Shown: positions 1 through 6,900 of the stretch, piece by piece
Position numbering within the stretch: the first letter of the stretch is position 1
Layout: each line of letters opens with the position of its first letter
NCBI GenBank assembly: GCA_000493945.1
Contig: AWNW01000009.1
Coordinates: 69,713 to 78,253 of the forward strand
Length of the DNA stretch: 8,541 nt
Direction of reading: 5' to 3'
Source: Candidatus Hydrogenedens terephthalaticus JGI OTU-1
GTDB lineage: Bacteria; Hydrogenedentota; Hydrogenedentia; Hydrogenedentales; Hydrogenedentaceae
The notes under the pieces: generated by a model
Databases searched by the model: none
Told to the model about the DNA's origin: nothing
What the model saw: the letters and a program-made list of their open reading frames with translations, nothing else
Program-made: the position numbers and the translations under genes

Positions 1-2
1 GA

Positions 3-236
3 GAGATAGTTGCTGGATTTATTGGCTCTCCGAAGCGAATGGAATATACTGTTGTAGGGGATAGGGTAAATTCTGCAAAGCGTTTATGTGATATGGCAAA
101 TCCGGGAACAATTGTTGTGGGAAGTGGAGCATGGGCAGAGTTAAAGGGAAGGGTTAGAGGCTCTCCTATCGGTACTTTTAAAGTAAAAAATAAAGAACAA
201 TTCATTGTGGCTTATGAAGTTAAAGGGCTGATTTAG
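3..236 (+). CDS. Class III adenylate/guanylate cyclase, C-terminal fragment (5' end outside window)
   Basis: This is the last 77 residues of a class III nucleotide cyclase catalytic domain, which makes cAMP or cGMP from ATP or GTP. The frame is open to the left edge, so the metal-binding aspartates and any sensor domain lie outside the window. The visible part opens with the G-x-I-G-S-x-x-R-x-E-Y-T-V-V-G-D-x-V-N-x-A-x-R-L signature of the family. The Asn of V-N (visible residue 23) and the Arg of K-R-L (residue 27) are the two transition-state residues, so this half of the active site is intact. Thr16 in E-Y-T occupies the place where mammalian transmembrane cyclases have the adenine-specifying Asp, which is typical of the class IIIb group. 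The protein ends about 50 residues after the motif, a normal domain end. The next gene is convergent and 32 bases away. cAMP is more likely than cGMP as product, but this cannot be proved from the fragment. Confidence 0.93.
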   Translation, partial: EIVAGFIGSPKRMEYTVVGDRVNSAKRLCDMANPGTIVVGSGAWAELKGRVRGSPIGTFKVKNKEQFIVAYEVKGLI

Positions 237-268
237 ATTTGAGTTAGTGTATGGAATATTTTAATATC

Positions 269-871
269 TCATGATGAGTGTTGAGTTAACAGAAATTTCC
301 AGATAATAAAAGATAAACATAAAACACCTGAAACTACTATTAAAATATGAAAAATCCACTGTTTTATAAAAGTATTTCTGTTGGTGTTTGAATCCAGTTC
401 TATTCCACTCGGACTATATAATAACTCAGGGGGTTGACTTTGCTGATAAACAGATTGAGCCATTTCTATTGCCTGTAATGCTTGCTTGTAAATAGATTCT
501 TTAAGGACTTTTTTCCCTTGGGGATTATCTAAAAGCACATAACCTGCTTTTTTCCAACCTTCTTCCAGTCTTTTTTTGCGTAGTACAGGCGCTTCGTATG
601 AAAGTTCAATTCGATGACCTAATTCTCGGCGGTGAATTTGTGGTGTTTCCCATGGCGTATCTATAACAATTTCAACCGATTTACTTTTTAATTCAGGAAG
701 GGAAGCATTATCTACCCATTGTCCCTGAATAATAATGCCCCCGTAAAACTCAGATTGTTCTCGTTGAATTTTTATTAAAAATGTCGGGATATTTTCAGGG
801 ATTTCTCCGTAAAAAGTTTGTGCTCCATTAGATAAGCACCAAAGTATAATATAAACAGATAACTGAAGCAT
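269..871 (-). CDS. Hypothetical exported protein with a C-terminal membrane anchor
   Basis: I do not recognise this 200-residue protein. The N-terminus (residues 1-20) is hydrophobic, ends near A-Q-T-F, and looks like a signal peptide or short anchor. A second clear membrane segment lies at about 171-194, followed by a six-residue tail. The middle (about 21-168) is a soluble domain with alternating beta-like stretches, one Trp-rich patch near residues 71-82, and a charged, probably helical region with many Lys, Arg and Glu at 98-140. If the signal is cleaved, the domain faces the periplasm and the C-terminus stays in the cytoplasm. The start is the only Met before residue 137. The only ribosome-site candidate is AAAGG two bases upstream, which is unusually close. 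The gene is divergent from the STN/TonB/ExbB cluster and convergent with the cyclase, so it is probably a single-gene unit. Coding is supported by the uninterrupted frame and sensible topology; function is unknown. Confidence 0.75.
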   Translation of the reverse strand: MLQLSVYIILWCLSNGAQTFYGEIPENIPTFLIKIQREQSEFYGGIIIQGQWVDNASLPELKSKSVEIVIDTPWETPQIHRRELGHRIELSYEAPVLRKKRLEEGWKKAGYVLLDNPQGKKVLKESIYKQALQAIEMAQSVYQQSQPPELLYSPSGIELDSNTNRNTFIKQWIFHILIVVSGVLCLSFIIWKFLLTQHSS

Positions 872-938
872 AGCCTTTATAAGAAAAGAATTTTTACTTT
901 TTTTCGTTATATGATATAAGATTGTATGATATTTGACC

Positions 939-956
939 TTTAATTACATAATTAAA
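939..956. promoter_or_regulatory. 18-bp A/T palindrome in the divergent intergenic region, possible operator
   Basis: Two perfect 8-base arms, TTTAATTA and TAATTAAA, flank a CA centre. The site lies between the divergent genes at 871 (minus) and about 974 (plus), where a regulator controlling both could bind. It is almost purely A/T in an AT-rich region, so chance is a real alternative. I could not pair it with a convincing -35/-10 set; TTGACC at 933-938 is the only -35-like hexamer close by and has no good -10 downstream. Confidence 0.3.
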
Positions 957-973
957 AAGTGCTGTATTACTTT

Positions 974-2005
974 ATGAGAAAACCTATGCGAAAAAAGTCG
1001 TTATGTTTTATTATGTTATGTCTTCTTCCCATTTTTGTAAACCTATCTTGCAAATCTACCCCGAAAGAGGAACAAAATAATTTTAGCAATGAAATTATAC
1101 AAAAGGAGAATGTTTTTGACCTCATTAAAGAATCGGCTTTATTAAATGTTATTGTCAGAAGATTAGGGGGAGAATATCCTATATCCATTTCAGTTGTTAA
1201 TGGTGCAGAAACACGATGGGTTCAAATGGATAAGCCTGAAAAGGAAATAGCAAATTTAATTCAGCAAATATCAGAAACGACCAGCATGTCTTTGCAGGAA
1301 GTAAATGGCTATTATTTTTTGTATCCGACGGAACAATCTATATATGAAAACCTGACACGATTGTCTTTATCGGATAAATTGCCCTCAAAATATGAACATA
1401 TAACAGTAACCGCAGGATTTGGAGCAGGAACGAAATTATTTAATGTTTTAAATAGCCTGAATTTTACTTATGGTTGTAATATTGTTGCCGATAATAGCAT
1501 AGCAGAGTTACCCGTAGGGGAGGTTGTTATTTCTCAAAAGCCTTTAAATATAGCATTGGAAATGATATTAAAAAGTGCCCGTATCGTTCCCCAGAATATT
1601 CGATGGTGTGCAACCGATGATTTCATATTTTTCTATACTACATTAAATATGCGAATTGACCAACTTATTGATTGTAAAATCTTTAATCGGGAAACAAAAC
1701 AACCCTTATTGGATAAAGAAGTAATCATCTCTTTACCAAAATCCGTTCCGTTAGATAGAAAAGTATCTCTTCCTTTTTATGAAGGGGCATTGCCATTATC
1801 AAAAGTGGCTCCAGTTCTTGCAAATCAAACAGGACTAACTATTGAAATGATGCCCGGAACAGAAAATTTGCCTGTGAATCCATGTTACTTAAATAAAATG
1901 CAACTTAAATTAGCCCTTGATTTGTTGACTTTTCAGTGGTTAGATATATCATATTCATATTTTGTTGAAAATGAAAAAATTGTTTTTACTAAATTGGGCA
2001 AATAA
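974..2005 (+). CDS. Probable lipoprotein with STN-like (secretin/TonB short N-terminal) repeats
   Basis: From the ATG at 974 this is a 343-residue protein (GTG at 959 or ATG at 986 are alternatives; none has a clear Shine-Dalgarno site). The N-terminus has R-K-P-M-R-K-K, a hydrophobic stretch and then V-N-L-S-C, so Cys26 is a probable lipidation site. The lipobox is imperfect because Asn sits at -3. The mature part appears to hold three copies of an STN-like beta-alpha fold, roughly residues 50-120, 142-223 and 263-340. The middle one is clearest: a strand, a helix with F-N-V-L-N-S-L, the C-N-I-V-A-D strand, then V-V-I-S-Q-K-P-L-N-I-A-L-E-M-I-L and a final strand ending F-I-F-F-Y. STN domains occur at the N-termini of secretins, TonB-dependent receptors and FecA-like signalling proteins, but no barrel or secretin domain follows here. 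The tonB-like gene starts 26 bases later, so it should act with the TonB/ExbB pair, perhaps as a periplasmic partner. Family assignment is by pattern only. Confidence 0.7.
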   Translation: MRKPMRKKSLCFIMLCLLPIFVNLSCKSTPKEEQNNFSNEIIQKENVFDLIKESALLNVIVRRLGGEYPISISVVNGAETRWVQMDKPEKEIANLIQQISETTSMSLQEVNGYYFLYPTEQSIYENLTRLSLSDKLPSKYEHITVTAGFGAGTKLFNVLNSLNFTYGCNIVADNSIAELPVGEVVISQKPLNIALEMILKSARIVPQNIRWCATDDFIFFYTTLNMRIDQLIDCKIFNRETKQPLLDKEVIISLPKSVPLDRKVSLPFYEGALPLSKVAPVLANQTGLTIEMMPGTENLPVNPCYLNKMQLKLALDLLTFQWLDISYSYFVENEKIVFTKLGK

Positions 2006-2031
2006 ACCAAAAAGTAACAAACTTCTAATGA

Positions 2032-2997
2032 ATGACCATTTTTTTTTCAAGCCCAAACGGAAAGCAAATAAATTATACGAAAACAATGACTATTTATCTA
2101 TTGTTTTCATTGATATTTCATTGTTTTATTCTTGGGCTTTTAATAAAAACCTCGCCATATTCAAAATTAACCCCCTATCTTCCAAAAGAAAGAGTTATAA
2201 GGGTAGAATTTATTAAGCAAGAACAAAAAGAATCAATTAAAAAATTAGTGGAAGTCGTAGAACCAACGGATGAAATTCCCTCAAAAACCGAAAATATTGC
2301 AGAAACGAATTCGATATCTTCCGGTCCTGATAAAAAGGAAGGAGATATTCCAGGACCTCCATTAATTGAAAATTCCAAAATCGAAACATTGGGTTCTAAA
2401 ACAGAAAAAATGCAAGTTGCTAATGTTATTCCCCAGACTAAGAAACCACCTAAAATACAGCCCAAGGAAACGGAGAAAAGGAAAAATGACCTCCCTGTTG
2501 AGGAAATACTTCATAAAGAGAAGGAAACAATACTTTCAAAAAAAGAGGATAGAATGAAAGAGGAACAATTAATAGAAAAACAAAATTCGGACGAGGTTTT
2601 AGAACCCGAATATTCAGGAAAGGAACTACAGAAACCACAGGGAAAAATTTATAACCAGGTGAAAAAAGAAGGAATACTTGCTTACGAAGCACTTCAAGAC
2701 CAATTAGCACCGTATTTAAAGGAAATTCAAAAAAGGGTAGAAAGATATTGGCGGCACTATTTATATACTCGATATTCAGGAACAAAGCCTACGGAAGTTG
2801 TAATTGACTGTGAGATAAATTCAGAGGGTAAAATTGTTAGAATAGATGTAATAGGAGAACCTGAAGACCCATTGTTTTTAGGTATTTGTAAACAATCATT
2901 ACAAAAATCGGCACCCTTTTCGCCTTTTCCTTTTCAGGTTTCGGATATATATAGAAATAAAAATTTGCAAATTCGATGGACATTTAGTTTTTTGTAG
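2032..2997 (+). CDS. tonB: TonB/TolA-type energy transducer
   Basis: This 321-residue protein has TonB architecture. A short cytoplasmic N-terminus is followed by one membrane segment at about residues 20-40. Within it, Ser26 and His30 form the S-x-x-x-H pattern that TonB and TolA use to engage the ExbB/TolQ channel. Residues about 60-215 form a long, low-complexity, Lys/Glu/Pro-rich spacer able to span the periplasm. The C-terminal domain (about 222-321) has Y-L-K-E-I-Q-K-R-V-E-R-Y-W, the strand G-K-I-V-R-I-D-V-I-G, A-P-F-S-P-F-P and a closing strand R-W-T-F-S-F, the usual TonB/TolA C-terminal order. It sits 26 bases after the STN protein and 18 bases before exbB, so the three are very likely one operon. 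The start is uncertain: ATG 2032 has no ribosome site and is followed by a nine-T run (2039-2047), and an in-frame ATG at 2086 also precedes the membrane segment. The A-P-F-S-P-F-P form is also seen in TolA, so TolA-like use is possible. Confidence 0.87.
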   Translation: MTIFFSSPNGKQINYTKTMTIYLLFSLIFHCFILGLLIKTSPYSKLTPYLPKERVIRVEFIKQEQKESIKKLVEVVEPTDEIPSKTENIAETNSISSGPDKKEGDIPGPPLIENSKIETLGSKTEKMQVANVIPQTKKPPKIQPKETEKRKNDLPVEEILHKEKETILSKKEDRMKEEQLIEKQNSDEVLEPEYSGKELQKPQGKIYNQVKKEGILAYEALQDQLAPYLKEIQKRVERYWRHYLYTRYSGTKPTEVVIDCEINSEGKIVRIDVIGEPEDPLFLGICKQSLQKSAPFSPFPFQVSDIYRNKNLQIRWTFSFL

Positions 2998-3003
2998 TAA
3001 TAA

Positions 3004-3009
3004 GAGGAG
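3004..3009 (+). promoter_or_regulatory. Strong ribosome binding site of exbB
   Basis: GAGGAG lies six bases before the ATG at 3016. It fixes that start and contrasts with the two upstream genes of the same cluster, which have no recognisable site. Confidence 0.8.
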
Positions 3010-3015
3010 TTTTAT

Positions 3016-3630
3016 ATGAATTGGATAAATATGTTATATCAAGGTGGGTGGGTTATGCTTCCGCTTGGGATATGCTCTGTAATAGCCTTAGCGATAATAT
3101 TTGAGCGTTTTTTTGCATTGAGGATAAAGAAGAATATTCCTGAGAATCTTGCTCAATTACTTTCTTATCCTAATATGTTAAAGGAACTGGAAACTATCCG
3201 TTCTGTCTCTCAGCGGAATGTTTCACCTCTCGGGATACTTGTTAATGAAATAATCAATCTGCGTAGTGAACCCAAAGATGCCCTCGTTGAACATATTAAT
3301 ACATTAGGTAGAACTCAAATGGCATATTTAGAACGCGGTCTTACTGTATTACAAATAATATCTGTGATTAGCCCTTTATTGGGTTTACTTGGAACTGTTT
3401 TAGGGATGGTAGATATATTTAATGTAATCACTATAGGTGGAATTGGAAATGCGCAAATGTTGGCACAAGGGATATCCAAAGCACTTATAACAACGGTGGT
3501 TGGATTAATTATCGCAATTCCGTCGTTAGTAGCCTATCATCTATACTTGAGAAGGGTTGAAGAAATAGGAATAAAAATACAAGAACTCATTATGCCCTTT
3601 TTGATGAAAGTGAAAAGTATTGACAAATAA
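3016..3630 (+). CDS. exbB: ExbB/TolQ/MotA-family proton channel subunit
   Basis: This 204-residue protein is a full-length member of the MotA/TolQ/ExbB family, the inner-membrane proton channel that powers TonB or TolA. Membrane segment 1 is at about residues 14-34 (Q-G-G-W-V-M-L-P-L-G then I-F-E-R-F), followed by the cytoplasmic helical region 40-105. Segment 2 is at about 112-136 with the family motif S-P-L-L-G-L-L-G-T-V-L-G-M, and segment 3 at about 153-177 with L-A-Q-G-I-S-K-A-L-I-T-T-V-V-G-L. The pore-lining threonines correspond to Thr127 and Thr159/160, so the channel looks functional. It lacks the extended periplasmic N-terminus of some ExbB proteins. It follows the tonB-like gene by 18 bases with a strong GAGGAG site. 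The usual partner ExbD/TolR is not next to it: the following gene is a 50-residue DUF5989 protein. TolQ is the alternative name; partnership with the adjacent TonB-like protein favours ExbB. Confidence 0.92.
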   Translation: MNWINMLYQGGWVMLPLGICSVIALAIIFERFFALRIKKNIPENLAQLLSYPNMLKELETIRSVSQRNVSPLGILVNEIINLRSEPKDALVEHINTLGRTQMAYLERGLTVLQIISVISPLLGLLGTVLGMVDIFNVITIGGIGNAQMLAQGISKALITTVVGLIIAIPSLVAYHLYLRRVEEIGIKIQELIMPFLMKVKSIDK

Positions 3631-3676
3631 TTTTTCCTGTTTTTTATTCCTTTCCCATGGAAGTAGTCAAATTTTG

Positions 3677-3682
3677 TATAAT
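3677..3682 (+). promoter_or_regulatory. Possible -10 box upstream of the DUF5989 gene
   Basis: A perfect TATAAT sits 34 bases before the ATG at 3716 in the 85-base gap after exbB. No -35 matching TTGACA is found at the expected 16-18 base spacing (the region there is CCCATG-like), and there is no TG extended -10 at the right distance. A TTGACA does occur at 3620-3625, but it lies inside the end of exbB, 51 bases upstream of the TATAAT. It is therefore a weak candidate for a separate start for the DUF5989-glycosyltransferase pair. Confidence 0.3.
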
Positions 3683-3702
3683 AAGTTATTAAATAAGACT
3701 AT

Positions 3703-3707
3703 GGAGG
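3703..3707 (+). promoter_or_regulatory. Consensus ribosome binding site of the DUF5989 gene
   Basis: GGAGG lies eight bases before the ATG at 3716. It decides the start in favour of a 50-residue product over the in-frame upstream TTG at 3620, which overlaps exbB and would add 32 residues unlike the family. Confidence 0.8.
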
Positions 3708-3715
3708 CATTATTC

Positions 3716-3868
3716 ATGAAAGAATTATTTAAGGAGTTCTGGGATTTTCTAAAGGTTAGAAAGAGATATTGGCTGGCTCCTATTATTATTACTCTACTAT
3801 TACTGGCTGCCTTATTTATCTTTGCAGGAAATGCCGGAGTAATCTCGCCATTTATATACGCTTTGTAA
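3716..3868 (+). CDS. DUF5989-family small membrane protein
   Basis: This 50-residue protein begins M-K-E-L-F-K-E-F-W-D-F-L, continues with a basic stretch R-K-R-Y-W at residues 15-19, then a single membrane helix (about 19-37), and ends S-P-F-I-Y-A-L. This order (amphipathic N-terminus with F-W-x-F-L, R-K-x-x-W, a Leu/Ile-rich helix, then P-F-I-Y at the very end) is the pattern I recall for DUF5989. The function of that family is unknown. Its members are often found beside SxtJ-type membrane proteins and carbamoyltransferases in polysaccharide or exosortase-associated loci. The N-terminus is predicted to be cytoplasmic because of its positive charge. It has a perfect ribosome site and lies 60 bases before the glycosyltransferase-TPR gene, so co-transcription is likely. 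Neither SxtJ nor a carbamoyltransferase is in the window. The family call is from memory of the motif, not a search. Confidence 0.8.
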   Translation: MKELFKEFWDFLKVRKRYWLAPIIITLLLLAALFIFAGNAGVISPFIYAL

Positions 3869-3928
3869 TTTTATCTGGATTTTTTTGTTATATTTGTCTT
3901 GCTCGGATAGATACATAAGGAAAAGTGT

Positions 3929-6900
3929 GTGAAGGAAAATAAAGTCAGGTTTGTTTTATTTTTAATCCTTCTCATCGCAATTATTTTAAGAGTTTGGTAT
4001 ATTTATGAAGTATATAAATACGCACCCGATTATTCAGCCCTTCAACAGGATCCTGAGGTGCAGGATTATTTTGCTCGTGCTATTGTAACAGGGGATTGGA
4101 GTGTCCCTGAAGGTGTAACCGATCCTGAAATGCAAACAACTCCTTTTTTTCGTCCACCGGGACATGGGTATTTTTTAAGTTTTCTTTATCGTTTTATTTC
4201 CGATAGTTACCTAACTCCTCGTATTATTAATGCTATTGCAGGGATATTAACAGTCCTTTTGTCATTTTATTTAGGGAGAGCAATATTTAATGAAGTTGTG
4301 GGACTAATTTTTAGTTTTTTAGTTGCTACATATAGTGTTTTTATATACTGGGAAGGAGAAGTAAACGACCCCGCCTTATTCGTTTTTTTGGTTGTTTTTA
4401 TCTTTTATATTTTGTATCGTTGGAGCATCCATAAAAAATGGTACTGGTGTATTCCCTTAGGGCTATCTATTGGTGCTTATGCAAGTATGAGACCTAATAT
4501 TTTATCCTTTGGACCTTTTATAGCCTTGTGGATGGCATGGATTACATTTAAAGAAAGAAAATATTTTTCGTTTATTCCATCGTGGATTGTTCTTTTCATT
4601 TTTACTTTTGTTCCCATTATACCTATAACACTTCGCAACTATATTGCTTCAGGAGAGTGGGTACTTATTTCTACATATTTTGGCGAAAATCTTTTTATAG
4701 GTAATAACCCGGAAGCCGATGGGACAACACCATGGAACCAATATTTGCAGAAATTGGAGGGAACAGGGAACTGGACTGCCCGTGATTATGTAAATGTAGT
4801 GAAAGGATTAGGGAAAGAATTGGGGATAAAAGATTTGAAACATGCAGATGCTTCAAAGATATTTACACAAAAAGCAATAGAATATATTAAAACGCATCCT
4901 AAGGAAACGATTATACAGGTATTAAAAAAAGCAATTCTTCTCTGGTGTCCTATCGAAATTACTTGTAATAAAGTTGTGTATTATGAAATAAAGCATTACC
5001 CTCCGTTGAAATATCTCCCTACTTTTCCATGGGCAGGAGGACTTTTTATTGCAGGAACCCTTCTCCTATTTTTTAATATGAAATCTGGGTTGAACAAGGA
5101 AAGTATTTCTAAATTTCTTTTTTTCTCGAGTGGCTCATATTCTACCGAATTGTTATTATTAATTTATTTGTTCATTATTACTTATTTGGGCAGTTTTTTG
5201 ATGTTTTTTGTGAATGGGAGAGCGCGGGTTCCCGTTCTTCCTCTGTTCTTTTTAATAGGTGCTAACTTCATTTATTTCTTATGGGTGTGTATTAAAAATA
5301 AAAATACTTTATCTTTAATCCGTTGGCTGTCAATTCTTCTTACATCTTTTATCCTAATTTCTGTCCGATGGGTCCCCTTTGAACCAGATTTGGCGAGATG
5401 GCATTATCAGCGAGCCGATTCTTATTTAAGGAGAGGAGAGGTTCAAAAGGCTCTGGAAGAAGCACAGATACTTCTTTACATGCCCAAAAGTTTACCGTAT
5501 ATGCATCATCGTTTAGGCAAAGATTTATTTAAATCAGGTTATTTTCGAGAGGCAAAAGAACAGTTTGAAAAAGGTATCCGATTAGACCCAAATTATCAAG
5601 ATATGTTTTATTACCTTGGAAAAACCTATCTTGCCTTAAAAGATGAAGTAAATGCAGAGAAGTATTTTAAAAAATCTCTTGAATTAAATCCGAACGATGC
5701 CCGTTCTCACAACGAAATAGGAGAAATTTTAGAACATCAAGGCAATTGGAAAGAAGCACTTGCTCATTATGAGAAGGCTTTACAAATTGTCCCCGATTTT
5801 ACTTATGTTTTAGATAAATATGGCAGAATACTCTCGTCGCAAGGACGGTCTGAAGATGCATTGGCTTTTTACCGAAAAGCATTGGAAACAGACCCTTCAT
5901 ATCAAGATGTATACTTTCTTATAGGTCGAGAGTTGAGAAATTTGGGTCGAGTAGAAGAAGCACGAGATACTTTGTTGAAAGCGGTAGAGTTGAATCCTAA
6001 GGATGCAAGGGCACTCTGTGAGTTGGGAAATATTCATGCGGATGAGGGGGAATGGGATGCAGCGGAAGATTATCATCGGCGAGCAGTTTCTGTCAGACCT
6101 GATTTTGCTTATGCTTACGAACAATTGGGAAGGATTCTTTTTGCCAAAGAAAATTTAATAGAGGCAGAGAGTAACTTTAAAAAAGCAATTGAACTAAATC
6201 CAGAGTATCAAGACAGCGTTTATCTTTTAGGGTGTGTTTTAAAGAAGCAAGAAAGAATGAATGAAGCAGAGGTATATTTCCGAAGGGCGATAGAATTAAA
6301 TATTCGAGATGCTCGGGCATGGAATGAATTGGGGGAAATTATGGAATTGAAGAAGGACTACGAACAGGCGATTACCTGCTATGAAAAAGCATTAGAAGCC
6401 TATCCCCAATTTTGTTATGTTATTGCTAAAATGGGTGCTATTTATGCTAATAGGGGAGAGTATGAAAAATCGTTAGAGAAGTTAAAGTTGGCATTAAATA
6501 TTGACCCTAATTCTCAGAATGTTTATTATATGGTTGGTCAGGTATTGTCAAGAATGGGGGAAAAAGAGGAAGCAATCGCCTACTTTGAAAAAGCAATAGA
6601 AATGAACCCCAAAGATGCGCGGGCACATCGAGAATTGGCTCTATTGATTCAGGAAGATAAACCCGAGGAAGCCATAGAACACTTTAAAAAGGCATTAGAG
6701 GTTGTTCCTGATTTTACATTAGTATTGAATAATTGGGGAAGTTTATTAGTTAAGTTAAATAAATGGGACGAAGCGGAAAATAAATTTTATGAAGCATTAA
6801 AAATAAGACCAAATGATGAATTGGCATACTATAATCTGGCTCAGTTGGCAGAAAAAAAGGGGAATACCGAACAAGCAATAGAGTTATATCAAAAGGCGAT

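Noticed and set aside
237..268. Possible bidirectional terminator between the cyclase and the minus-strand gene (CTCATGATGAG, ATATTTTAATAT)
   Set aside because: The arms are too short or have a one-base loop, and there is no G/C-rich stem followed by a T run.
1962..2216. 84-residue plus-strand open frame overlapping the STN and tonB genes
   Set aside because: It lies in another frame across the gene junction, is Lys/Asn/Phe-rich with no family pattern, and both overlapping genes have strong protein-level support.
2450..2785. 111-residue minus-strand open frame inside tonB
   Set aside because: It is a shadow of the Lys/Glu-rich spacer (antisense of A-rich codons gives Phe/Leu/Pro), with no ribosome site or domain.
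3620..3625. TTGACA as a -35 box
   Set aside because: It is 51 bases from the TATAAT at 3677 and nothing like a -10 lies 16-18 bases downstream; it is the end of the exbB coding sequence.
3620..3715. Upstream in-frame TTG start giving an 82-residue version of the DUF5989 protein
   Set aside because: It overlaps exbB, has no ribosome site and adds residues not typical of the family; GGAGG at 3703-3707 clearly marks ATG 3716.
5600..6820. CRISPR-like or DNA-level tandem repeat
   Set aside because: The periodicity is in the protein (TPR super-repeat). The DNA copies have drifted, no short identical repeats with unique spacers exist, and the frame is open throughout.
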